Part shown: piece by piece, positions 42,563 through 49,468 of the stretch
How the letters are laid out: each line of letters starts with the position of its first letter
Numbering within the stretch: position 1 is the stretch's first letter
Virus record (IMG/VR): IMGVR_UViG_3300020214_000005
Span: 1-64,000 of that record
Length of the DNA: 64,000 bases
Reading direction: 5' to 3' (one strand)
Origin: a virus
The notes under the pieces: generated by a model
Seen by the model: only the letters and a program-made list of their open reading frames with translations
The model's database searches: none
What the model was told of the DNA's origin: nothing
Position numbers and translations under genes: made by a program

Positions 42563-42952
42563 GTGCAGGGGGTGCTATTCGTGACCGAACCGGGGCGTGG
42601 GAGAGCCGGCAAGTACGCGCGGCGCAGGAAGAAGGCCGCCGCGGCCGGCGCCGGCGACGTGATGCGCGTGTGGAACGAGTGGGTGCGCGTGCACCGGCCC
42701 GGGCAGGAGAACAGGGTCAGGCTGACCGAGGAGCGCGAGGAGAGGATCTCGTGGGCCGTGGCCACCTACGGCGCCGACGCGTGCGTCGAGGCGATAGAGG
42801 GCTGCAGGCTCAGCCCGTTCCACCAGGGCGACAACGACCGCCGGCGCAAGTACGACGACGTGGAGCTCATACTGCGCGACGCGGCCAAGATCGAGAGGTT
42901 CCGCGAGATCGCGAGGGAGCACCGCGCGCGGCCGAGGGGCACCGACTTCTGA
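42563..42952 (+). CDS. probable replication-module protein
   Basis: A 129-residue product. VMRVWNEWVRVHRPGQ, RVRLTEEREERISWAVATYG and SPFHQGDNDRRRKYDDVELI follow the pattern of the small C-terminal domain of phage replisome organisers and helicase-loader proteins. The start is fixed by the leaderless promoter, excluding the longer frame from 42332. The next gene starts in TGATG. Confidence 0.55.
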   Translation: MQGVLFVTEPGRGRAGKYARRRKKAAAAGAGDVMRVWNEWVRVHRPGQENRVRLTEEREERISWAVATYGADACVEAIEGCRLSPFHQGDNDRRRKYDDVELILRDAAKIERFREIAREHRARPRGTDF

Positions 42953-43431
42953 TGGACCGCGAGTCGGCGGGCAGGGTCGTCGTGGCCTTCTACAACGCCT
43001 GGAACGAGCGCATCCCCAAGGGGACCGACTGGGACGAGCTGCTCTCCACCTGGGCCCGCTTCTTGTCCGACGTGAGCGTCGAGGAGGCCCGCCACGCCTA
43101 CCGCCGCCTCGTGGCCCAGGACTCCAACTGGCTCCCGAGGCCCGGCACCGCGCGCCGGGTCGCGATCGCGTCGAGGGGCGGGCAGCCGCCGAGGGAGTGG
43201 GAGGCGTGGGCGCAGCTCCGCAGGATCGCCGAGGCCTCGTACGCCGGCGTCGGCTCGGGCGAGAAGCTCCACGCCGTCGTCTCCGCCACGCTCGCCTCGC
43301 TCGGCGGCAGGGACGCGCTCGAGCTCCACACGAACGGCGACCGCGAGCTCTTCTTCCGCGCGTACCGCGAGAAGCTCGCCGACTGGGAGGCCGCCGAGTA
43401 CGGGGTCCCCCCGGCGGAGGGGAGGGCGTAG
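42952..43431 (+). CDS. helicase-loader-like protein (tentative)
   Basis: A 159-residue product. The N-terminal part (FYNAWNERIPKGTDWDELLS, WARFLSDVSVEEARHAYRRL, then NWLPRPGTARRVA) has the helical layout of G39P-type loaders that deliver the replicative helicase. The C-terminal part is helical and unassigned. Coupling to 42563 supports a replication role, but this is inference. Confidence 0.45.
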   Translation: MDRESAGRVVVAFYNAWNERIPKGTDWDELLSTWARFLSDVSVEEARHAYRRLVAQDSNWLPRPGTARRVAIASRGGQPPREWEAWAQLRRIAEASYAGVGSGEKLHAVVSATLASLGGRDALELHTNGDRELFFRAYREKLADWEAAEYGVPPAEGRA

Positions 43432-43443
43432 TAGCCTCGCCCC

Positions 43444-43629
43444 GTGGCGAACGGGAGAGGCGGCAGGCCGGCCAAGAGGGCCGACGGGGACTGGGCGACG
43501 GTGACCGTGCGCGTGCCCGCCTGGTTCAAGAACCACCTGATCGAGGTGTCCGAGGGCTACGACATGTCGATCACCGACTACGTGAAGGCCCTGGTGCTCA
43601 GGGATGCCCCGCCGCCCGACGCCTCCTAG
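43444..43629 (+). CDS. ribbon-helix-helix protein
   Basis: A 61-residue Arc/CopG-like protein: strand WATVTVRVPAWF, then helices LIEVSEGYD and SITDYVKALV. Such proteins bind DNA as dimers through the strand. A sibling with the same layout overlaps its 3' end at 43604. Confidence 0.65.
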   Translation: MANGRGGRPAKRADGDWATVTVRVPAWFKNHLIEVSEGYDMSITDYVKALVLRDAPPPDAS

Positions 43630-43945
43630 GGGCGACGACGACCCCCACCAGGTCTGCGTGCGGATCCCGGGCTGGCTGAAGGGCAGGGTGCTGGCGATCT
43701 GCGAGCGCGACGGGATCTCCGTCAACGCGTTCGTCTCCAACGCGATCCGCGAGTCCGAGAGGGCGGGCCGCGGGCTGCCGTCCCCGCCCGAGGGCCGTCC
43801 CAACCCGGGGATAGCCGAGGTGCTCGCCGCCTACGCCACCGGGGGGAGGGTCGTGAGACCCTGCGGGAGGACCAGGTGCGACCAGAGGCTGGTGCGCCTG
43901 GACGGGCGCGAGTTCTGCGACGAGTGCGGGATCAGGGTCGGATAG
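43604..43945 (+). CDS. ribbon-helix-helix plus zinc-ribbon protein
   Basis: The N-terminal RHH (HQVCVRIPGWLKGRVLAI, ISVNAFVSNAI) mirrors the gene at 43444. The C-terminal end has CGRTRC and CDECG, a treble-like zinc ribbon. The pair may form a hetero-oligomer at the adjoining repeats at 43944-44134 (inference). Confidence 0.65.
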   Translation: MPRRPTPPRGDDDPHQVCVRIPGWLKGRVLAICERDGISVNAFVSNAIRESERAGRGLPSPPEGRPNPGIAEVLAAYATGGRVVRPCGRTRCDQRLVRLDGREFCDECGIRVG

Positions 43946-44134
43946 ATCGGCCCGCGCGCGTAGTTCTATTTTTTCTTAGCCTCGCATAAATTAGCCCGCG
44001 CACGCGCGGTCGCAATTTTTTTTAGCCGCGATTATTCCCGGTCTCGCATAGATTAGCCCGCCCGCGCGCGGCCACGATTTTTTTTCGCCGCATAAATTAG
44101 CCCGCACGCGCGCGGCTACGATTTTTTTTCGCCG
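43944..44134. repeat. iteron-like array: AT core, GC palindrome, T8 run
   Basis: Four units: 43944-43980 (degenerate), 43983-44034, 44045-44090 and 44090-44134. Full units read GCATARATTAGCCCGC, a CGCGCG-rich part, a GCAATT- or ACGATT-like junction and T8, then GCCG. It lies just after two RHH genes and the putative replication genes. Candidate origin, partition site or terminator cluster. Confidence 0.7.
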
Positions 44135-44286
44135 CTTCGGGCCGGCCGCTTTCCCTCCCCCGCCGATCCGGGCAGGCACGCCTGGCAAACACAAAATCCC
44201 GGCCCGGGGCTCGAACCGGCCCCGCGGCCGTTCGCGCGGGCGTTCAGGCGGCCATCCTGCGTTCGCGCGGGCGTCCCGCATCCGCG

Positions 44287-44652
44287 TCACTCGCCCCACA
44301 TCTGGCTGAGCGTCGGCCTCGTCGGCGCGATCCCCCTGCGCTTCTGCTCGGCGGCCAGCTGCCTCGAGGTCAGGCCGGCCCACACGCCGTGCATGTCGGC
44401 GGCCGGGAACTCCAGCGCGTAGTCGAGGCACCTCGGCCGGACGGTGCAGTGCGCGCACATCTCGCGCGCCTCCTGGATGTAGCTGATGTCCTTGTGCCCC
44501 TTGGGGAACATCTTGTCCGTCTCGCCCCGGCACCTGGCGTTCTTCATCCACCCGTATCTTGGTATATCGGGCGCCCGCGGCCCGTCGGCCCGTTTCCCCC
44601 CGCCCCCGCCCGTCGGCCGCTTGCGCTCCCGGGCGTCCCTCTTCCTCGGCAT
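44287..44652 (-). CDS. WhiB-family iron-sulfur transcription factor
   Basis: A 121-residue protein with Cys in NARCRGE, then CAHCTVRPRC (C-x2-C-x5-C), followed by HGVWAGLT, the family turn motif. N-terminal basic tail (MPRKRDARERKRP). Ribosome site GGGAGGCG before ATG 44652. No typical basic C-terminal AT hook is obvious. Confidence 0.85.
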   Translation of the reverse strand: MPRKRDARERKRPTGGGGGKRADGPRAPDIPRYGWMKNARCRGETDKMFPKGHKDISYIQEAREMCAHCTVRPRCLDYALEFPAADMHGVWAGLTSRQLAAEQKRRGIAPTRPTLSQMWGE

Positions 44653-44702
44653 GTCGCCTCCCTGGGGGGCGAGATTACCGGATGGCTACTAACTAATTGG
44701 CG

Positions 44703-45356
44703 CTACTGCTTGCGCCTGTTTTTCCGGGGGACGTTTTTCCTGCGGCTACTTCCCGCGCGCCTCTTCTGGTGCTGGGTGGCGACGTGGAACGGCGCCCCCG
44801 TCCCCGGGTCGAACCTGCTCGCGACCGAGAGCGCCTTGAGCACCGAGTTGCGCGCCGTCAGCACCGACCTCCCCCAGCCCGTGGCCGTCAGCGCCCCCAG
44901 GGCGTAGTGCGCCCCGCTCCCGACGGCGTACAGGCCCGAGGCGTCCGAGATCCAGCTGTAGTCCCCGTCTATCGGGTAGGCCCTGCCGTTCACCGCCACT
45001 ATCAGCTCGCTGTCGAACTCCGTCTTCCCCGGGTGGTCCTTGATCACGGGGGCGTACCCCGACTTCTCCAGCACCTCGCGCAGGGACGGGACGAACTCGG
45101 CCGAGACGAACCTGTCGAGCCCCTGCCCCGAGAGCGTGGGCCTGGGCGCCGGCGGGTTGAAGTTGTGCGACAGCACGTTGATCGCCCTGAGGTCGCCCGC
45201 CGCCCCGATCAGCCACGGCCCGTTCTGGACGACCTTCCTCTGGCTCTCGGCGAGGACGTGGATCTCCGCCCTGCCCTCGCCGTCGGTGACCGAGATCCGC
45301 GAGTCCCAGCCCACGATGCACCAGCCGTCGCCCTGGACGGCGACTATGGTCGTCAT
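44703..45356 (-). CDS. HslV/proteasome beta-like Ntn hydrolase
   Basis: A 217-residue protein. It starts MTTIVAVQGDGWCIVGWDSR, so removal of Met would expose the N-terminal Thr used as nucleophile by proteasome beta subunits and HslV. It also has IGAAGDLRA and YAVGSGAHYALGAL, matching the glycine turn and IGSGGxYA region of HslV, and a very basic C-terminus. Probable peptidase of the phage cycle; partner ATPase not in the window. GGGAG before ATG 45356. Confidence 0.7.
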   Translation of the reverse strand: MTTIVAVQGDGWCIVGWDSRISVTDGEGRAEIHVLAESQRKVVQNGPWLIGAAGDLRAINVLSHNFNPPAPRPTLSGQGLDRFVSAEFVPSLREVLEKSGYAPVIKDHPGKTEFDSELIVAVNGRAYPIDGDYSWISDASGLYAVGSGAHYALGALTATGWGRSVLTARNSVLKALSVASRFDPGTGAPFHVATQHQKRRAGSSRRKNVPRKNRRKQ

Positions 45357-45465
45357 CGGTCGCTCCCGCGCCGGTGCCCCCTTGGCGTCGCTGGGACGGT
45401 GCCACAAGGAGGGCTTTGAGGGGTGCGTGTCTGGTCGGTGGACAAGTGCGTTCCTCGTTCCCGGC

Positions 45466-46689
45466 CTAGGACGCCTTGACGACGGGGGGCTTGGTCTTCC
45501 GCGCGTCGTACTCCCTGCCCCTGAACATGGCGTAGCCGTCGTAGATCGTGACCACCTCGTAGCTGAAGAAGTTCTTCCCCGTCTCCTCGTAGGTGACGAG
45601 CCCGACGCCCTGCTGCCAGTCCTCCACGACGGTCTTGGGGCGCCCCCAGGCGTCCACCCCGCCCTTGGTGGACGGCACCGCGCCGTCTATGCGGGCGAGC
45701 GTGCCCGGGCTGGCGGCCATGATCGTGCGGGCCCCGTCCCAGTCGTGGCGGGTCCTGTAGGCCAGCTCGATCCTGTGGATGTGCCCGTAGATCACCGAGA
45801 GCTTCTGCTCGTTGAGGTAGATGTGGGCCGTCGAGCCGCGGGAGCGGACCCTGGTTCCGTGGATGCAGGCGAGCTGGTTGTTCAGCAGGTAGCGCCCGGC
45901 CGGGTAGCCGCTCTCGAACCCCACGCCGTACTCCTCCATCCTGCAGAGCGACGGGATCGACATGTCGGGCCACGCCTTCGGGGTGTTCCCCTTGGTGATG
46001 CCGAAGGCGGCCTTGGCGTTGTCGAGGATGTAGTTGGTGAGCCTCTCCTCGTGGTTGCCGGCCAGCCACACGATCTTCGCCTTCGGCGCCGCCGACCTGA
46101 GCTCGGCGCACAGGGTCGTCGCCCTGTCGATCGACGCCTGCGTCGTGAGCGCGAACGCCGGGCTGAGCCTGTACTTGCCGAACTCCGGCAGGTCCAGGTT
46201 GTCGCCGAGCAGGACGATCTGGTCGGGACGTATATCGTTCACCATCGACATCATTATCGCGATAGCTTTCTCGTCGTGCGTGGGCACGAGTTCGCCGTCG
46301 ATGTCCCGGAAATATCCGATCTGTATATCGGGCACGATGATGGCGGTCTTCTTGTCCGAAGCGTTCCTCGGTTTCACCTCGGACTTTTGTATTTGCACCG
46401 GGGGGCCCGGCTTGGGCAGTTCCCACTTCGGGCCCTCCTCCCACGCGGGGGAGAACTGGATCGCCTGCAGGTCGTGCACCTGGAAGTCGCCCTCCGCGTC
46501 CTTCGTGACCTGCTGGTAGATCGAGACCTTCTTGATCGACCCGATGTCGGATATGTCGATGCCCTTGGCGCGGATCATCTCCTCGATGGCGTTGAGGATG
46601 CGTCTCGATTTGGTGGCGTCGGCGGCCTTGTCCTTCATCCGCTTCATCCCCTCGGCCAGTCTCGCGTTGTCGGGTCTGACCTTTTTCAT
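45466..46689 (-). CDS. calcineurin-like metallophosphoesterase
   Basis: A 407-residue protein. The C-terminal two thirds carry the metal motifs VPDIQIGY, LLGDNLDLP, GNHEERL, IHGTR and GHIHR of calcineurin-like phosphoesterases and Mre11-type nucleases. The N-terminal 110 residues are helical and unassigned. Likely a nuclease or phosphatase in DNA or nucleotide metabolism. ATG 46689 follows GGGAGGGAAT. Confidence 0.85.
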   Translation of the reverse strand: MKKVRPDNARLAEGMKRMKDKAADATKSRRILNAIEEMIRAKGIDISDIGSIKKVSIYQQVTKDAEGDFQVHDLQAIQFSPAWEEGPKWELPKPGPPVQIQKSEVKPRNASDKKTAIIVPDIQIGYFRDIDGELVPTHDEKAIAIMMSMVNDIRPDQIVLLGDNLDLPEFGKYRLSPAFALTTQASIDRATTLCAELRSAAPKAKIVWLAGNHEERLTNYILDNAKAAFGITKGNTPKAWPDMSIPSLCRMEEYGVGFESGYPAGRYLLNNQLACIHGTRVRSRGSTAHIYLNEQKLSVIYGHIHRIELAYRTRHDWDGARTIMAASPGTLARIDGAVPSTKGGVDAWGRPKTVVEDWQQGVGLVTYEETGKNFFSYEVVTIYDGYAMFRGREYDARKTKPPVVKAS

Positions 46690-46728
46690 ATTCCCTCCCA
46701 TGGTTTCCTGAATGCCCCCGCGTTTTTT

Positions 46729-47058
46729 TTATTGGCCGAACTTCTCGTCCAGCCCGCACTTGTCCTCGTGGGCGCACGAGCAGACCCTCGCCCGGTAGTC
46801 GTAGACCGTCTGGCGGGCGATCCTTATCCCCGACGCCCGCATCTCGCGGATTATGTCGCTCGTGGTGGTTATCTGGTCGTTGAGCACGTCGTACAGGCAC
46901 TGGCTGGTCTCGTCGTCGAGCCTCTTCAGGATCTTCGCCATCGGGCACACGAGGTGCGTGCATTCCTTCTCGGCGTTCGTCCCTATCTTTTTCAGCCTCT
47001 GGGAGAGCCTGTCTATTTTCCGGTCTATCTTCAGCGTCTTCTTCGGGTCTTTGGCCAC
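46729..47058 (-). CDS. small Cys-containing HTH-like protein
   Basis: A 109-residue basic protein with SDIIREMRASGIRIARQTVY, a helix-turn-helix-like segment, and a Cys-rich end (CSCAHEDKCG) plus CTHLVC earlier. Possible zinc-binding DNA protein. GTG 47058 follows GGAGGAGAT. Confidence 0.6.
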   Translation of the reverse strand: MAKDPKKTLKIDRKIDRLSQRLKKIGTNAEKECTHLVCPMAKILKRLDDETSQCLYDVLNDQITTTSDIIREMRASGIRIARQTVYDYRARVCSCAHEDKCGLDEKFGQ

Positions 47059-47118
47059 ATCTCCTCCTCCGCGGCAACCTTATACCACGGAGGGGCGTTC
47101 GCACAATAGTATAAGTCG

Positions 47119-47556
47119 GTGACCTCAGGGGAATACAGAAAGCACTCGATAGACGACGCCCTCGCGAAGGCGATAAGGGACAGCGTGGGCGACGACGACG
47201 AGGCGCGCCGGCTCGCCCAGAAGGTCATGAAGCAGCTGGACAAGCACGGGTTGATCTACTACTCGGCCCCCGACGAGATCAGCCTGCTCAGCGCCGCCGG
47301 CCGGCTCCTCGTGGCCCTGGCCGAGACCCCCAACGCGACCCAGCGGTCCCTCGCCGTGTTCCTGGGCGTGAGCGAGGGGGCGGTCCGCAAGTCGGTCGAC
47401 CAGCTCGTGGCGGCGGGCCTGGTGGCAAAGACAAAAGTCAAGAACAGGAACCTCCTCGTGATCGTCCCCAGGAAGGTCGCCGAGACGAGCGATATCAGGA
47501 GGTTCGGGGCGCTGCTCAGGGTCGCGTCGGCGGGCGGGGACGACGAGCTCTTCTGA
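47119..47556 (+). CDS. winged-helix regulator
   Basis: A 145-residue protein. ATQRSLAVFLGVSEGAVRKS and DQLVAAGLVAKTKVKNRNLL form a typical winged HTH (IclR/MarR-like). GTG 47119 lies 6 bases after TAGTAT, fitting a leaderless start. Probable transcription regulator of unknown targets. Confidence 0.7.
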   Translation: MTSGEYRKHSIDDALAKAIRDSVGDDDEARRLAQKVMKQLDKHGLIYYSAPDEISLLSAAGRLLVALAETPNATQRSLAVFLGVSEGAVRKSVDQLVAAGLVAKTKVKNRNLLVIVPRKVAETSDIRRFGALLRVASAGGDDELF

Positions 47557-47567
47557 TATCTTGGGGC

Positions 47568-47741
47568 ATGCAACTGCTCTGGTTCCTCATCGGACTGCTC
47601 GTCGGTCTCGTCCTGGATTTCTTCCTCGTCGTCTGCTTGCTCCGGCCCATCATGGCGCGCGTCGCGGAACTGGAGCGCTCGAATCTCTGTCTCCACGGGC
47701 GGATCCGGGGGGAGGTGGCGCCCGAACCGGACCACAACTAG
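47568..47741 (+). CDS. small membrane protein (57 aa)
   Basis: One long hydrophobic helix (LWFLIGLLVGLVLDFFLVVC) precedes a soluble tail. Its stop overlaps the operator at 47741-47758. It could be Rz- or holin-like, but no lysis gene is nearby. Confidence 0.6.
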   Translation: MQLLWFLIGLLVGLVLDFFLVVCLLRPIMARVAELERSNLCLHGRIRGEVAPEPDHN

Positions 47742-47827
47742 TGTGACCAAAGTCACACGATTTTTTTGGTAGTTATTTGAAAAAAATCCCCTTACGGGTT
47801 GCAATGCCGAACGCCGTGCCCTAGCGT
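47741..47827 (+). promoter_or_regulatory. operator and promoter of 47865
   Basis: GTGTGA-N6-TCACAC (47741-47758), then TTGCAA (47799-47804), 17 bases, TAGCGT (47822-47827). The operator is about 40 bases from the -35 box, further than at other sites, with T7 and A-rich runs between. Confidence 0.65.
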
Positions 47828-47864
47828 GTCCCATAAGTTATCCAACTACATAGGAGAAGAGGAC

Positions 47865-48278
47865 ATGAAAGAGAAGCAGAAGAAACCGGCCAGCGCGATG
47901 CAGGCGGCCCGAGCGTTCGCCGACGCCAAGTCGTGCTACGACGAGGCGGTCAAGACGAAGAAGCTCGCCGAGCAGAACTTCATCGAGGCGTGCGCCAAGG
48001 AGGGCGTGGAGTTCTCGGTGATCACCAACGACGCCGGCGTTTCGTCCAAGGTGTTCGTGCGCCGCACGATCCGCACCAAGGTCATCCTGGACAAGCTGCG
48101 CAAGCTCGTCAAGCCGGCCGTGCTCAAGAAGCTCGTAGTCGAGGAGCTCGACCAGAAGCTGGTCGCCAGCGCCATCAACATGAACATACTCGACCAGGCC
48201 ACGGTAGACCAGGCCAGCGAGGCCACCACCGTCGTCTCGGTCATGATCGCCGAGCTCGAGTCCAAGATCGACGCCTGA
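47865..48278 (+). CDS. hypothetical helical protein (137 aa)
   Basis: The product has AKSCYDEAVKTKKLAEQNFI and later helices; possibly a coiled-coil scaffold. ATG 47865 follows AGGAGAAGAGG. Its stop is coupled to microprotein copy 3. No family was recognised. Confidence 0.65.
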   Translation: MKEKQKKPASAMQAARAFADAKSCYDEAVKTKKLAEQNFIEACAKEGVEFSVITNDAGVSSKVFVRRTIRTKVILDKLRKLVKPAVLKKLVVEELDQKLVASAINMNILDQATVDQASEATTVVSVMIAELESKIDA

Positions 48279-48334
48279 TGCAGCCGATCTTGTTCTTCGC
48301 GTTCTGCGGGTTCATCGTCTGGCTGTGGAGCTGA
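48278..48334 (+). CDS. 18-residue hydrophobic microprotein, copy 3
   Basis: MQPILFFAFCGFIVWLWS. Conserved with the copies at 33120 and 41317; TGATG coupling to the gene before. Confidence 0.65.
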   Translation: MQPILFFAFCGFIVWLWS

Positions 48335-48377
48335 CCGACGACCCGGCCGCTCGCAACGCGACGACGCACCAGTACGC

Positions 48378-48406
48378 TCGCCATGGGGACGATGTCCCCA
48401 TGGCGA
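48378..48406. promoter_or_regulatory. perfect 13-base inverted repeat before XRE gene
   Basis: TCGCCATGGGGAC and its exact complement flank GAT. It lies 35 bases before the XRE regulator and is a good candidate operator for that protein; it could also form a hairpin in RNA. Confidence 0.65.
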
Positions 48407-48441
48407 ACGGGAAAACAAAACGATAGGGTCAGGAGGACCAG

Positions 48442-48666
48442 ATGAAGAGAACGATAAGCACAGTGGAGAAAGAAGTAGCCAAGCGCCTTCGCGCGGCCCG
48501 GACGAGGGCCGAGATGTCGCAGGGCAACCTCGCCGACGCCGCGGGGATCGAGCGCAAGACCGTGAACCGGATCGAGAACGGACATTTCTCGCCCAACTTG
48601 GAAACGCTCACCCGCCTTTGCGCGGCGCTGGGCACCAAGCTCTCGGCGTTCCTGAAAGGGATTTAA
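48442..48666 (+). CDS. XRE-family (Cro/CI-like) regulator
   Basis: A 74-residue protein consisting almost entirely of an HTH: LRAARTRAEMSQGNLADAAG, IERKTVNRIENGHFSPNLET. No dimerisation domain follows, so it is Cro-sized. A perfect inverted repeat lies upstream. Confidence 0.85.
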   Translation: MKRTISTVEKEVAKRLRAARTRAEMSQGNLADAAGIERKTVNRIENGHFSPNLETLTRLCAALGTKLSAFLKGI

Positions 48667-48750
48667 CCGAGTAGAAGAGCGGCCCCCGGGGTCTCCCTCC
48701 CTTTTCCGACCTCGGGGACCGGCTTCACTATATTACGTCAACGTAATTCC

Positions 48751-48824
48751 GTCCTCGTAGCTCAGCCGGATAGAGCGACGGCTTCCTAAGCCGCAGGTCG
48801 CAGGTTCGACTCCTGCCGGGGACG
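48751..48824 (+). tRNA. tRNA-Arg (anticodon CCU)
   Basis: Acceptor GTCCTCG/CGGGGAC (one G-T pair), anticodon loop TTCCTAA, T arm GCAGG-TTCGACT-CCTGC; no encoded CCA. It reads AGG, which is common in the genes of this window. An inverted repeat ATTACGT/ACGTAAT lies just upstream at 48732-48747. Confidence 0.9.
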
Positions 48825-48827
48825 CAG

Positions 48828-49145
48828 TCAGTTGACGAAGGCCTCGTTGATGGCGGCGACGACCTTGTCCGGCCCCATCGCCCCGACGATGGACGAGACC
48901 TTCCGCCCGCCGGCGAACATCAGGAGCGTGGGGATGCTCAGCACGTTGAAGCGTCTCGCCAGCTCCGGGTTCTCGTCCACGTTGCACTTGTAGAAGGCGA
49001 CGGCCCCCTCGTAGATGACCGAGATGTCCTCCAGCATCGGGCCCATCACCTGGCACGGCCCGCACCACTCGGCCCACATGTCGACGACGACTGGGTCCCC
49101 CTGGTCGAGGATTGCGTCGAGCTCGTTGTCGCCTATTTCCCGCAT
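48828..49145 (-). CDS. thioredoxin
   Basis: A 105-residue protein with the active site WAEWCGPCQVM, the cis-proline region LSIPTLLMFAGG and full family length. It reduces disulfides; phage thioredoxins can also serve polymerases. It converges on tRNA-Arg. Confidence 0.95.
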   Translation of the reverse strand: MREIGDNELDAILDQGDPVVVDMWAEWCGPCQVMGPMLEDISVIYEGAVAFYKCNVDENPELARRFNVLSIPTLLMFAGGRKVSSIVGAMGPDKVVAAINEAFVN

Positions 49146-49166
49146 GAAAGAATTTTATCGCCCGGG

Positions 49167-49195
49167 TTGCCGCCCGGGGAGGATGGCCGTAGGGT
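49167..49195 (+). promoter_or_regulatory. promoter of the 49226 WhiB gene
   Basis: TTGCCG (49167-49172), 17 bases, TAGGGT (49190-49195), followed by a leader with AAGGAG before ATG 49226. Confidence 0.6.
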
Positions 49196-49225
49196 GGACC
49201 TTACTACCTACAAGGAGTGTTTACC

Positions 49226-49459
49226 ATGATCTACATACCAGGAGAATCTTGGCGACGCAAAGCGAAGTGCGCGACCATACCTCAGACCAACGACTTCTTC
49301 CCGGTCGGGAGGAAGCACCCGAAGATCGCGCTGCAGGCGTGCTCCGTCTGCTTGGTCCGCAAGCCCTGCCTCAAGTACGCTCTGGACAACGACATAGAGC
49401 ACGGCATATGGGGCGGCAAGACCGAGAGCCAGCGAAGACGCATGAGGAAGTGCAAGTAG
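49226..49459 (+). CDS. WhiB-like protein, compact form
   Basis: A 77-residue protein with Cys in AKCATI, then CSVCLVRKPC (C-x2-C-x5-C) and the turn GIWGGKTE, followed by a basic end. AAGGAG 8 bases before ATG 49226. Third WhiB-like gene here, shorter than the others. Confidence 0.85.
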   Translation: MIYIPGESWRRKAKCATIPQTNDFFPVGRKHPKIALQACSVCLVRKPCLKYALDNDIEHGIWGGKTESQRRRMRKCK

Positions 49460-49468
49460 GGGGCAAGC

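Noticed and set aside
43944-44134. Simple tandem terminators
   Set aside because: T8 runs fit, but the conserved ATAAATTAG core and position beside DNA-binding genes fit iterons as well. I kept it as a repeat without deciding.
45353-47104. 583-residue frame over the phosphoesterase gene
   Set aside because: It is the shadow of 45466-46689, which has the metal motifs and a good ribosome site.
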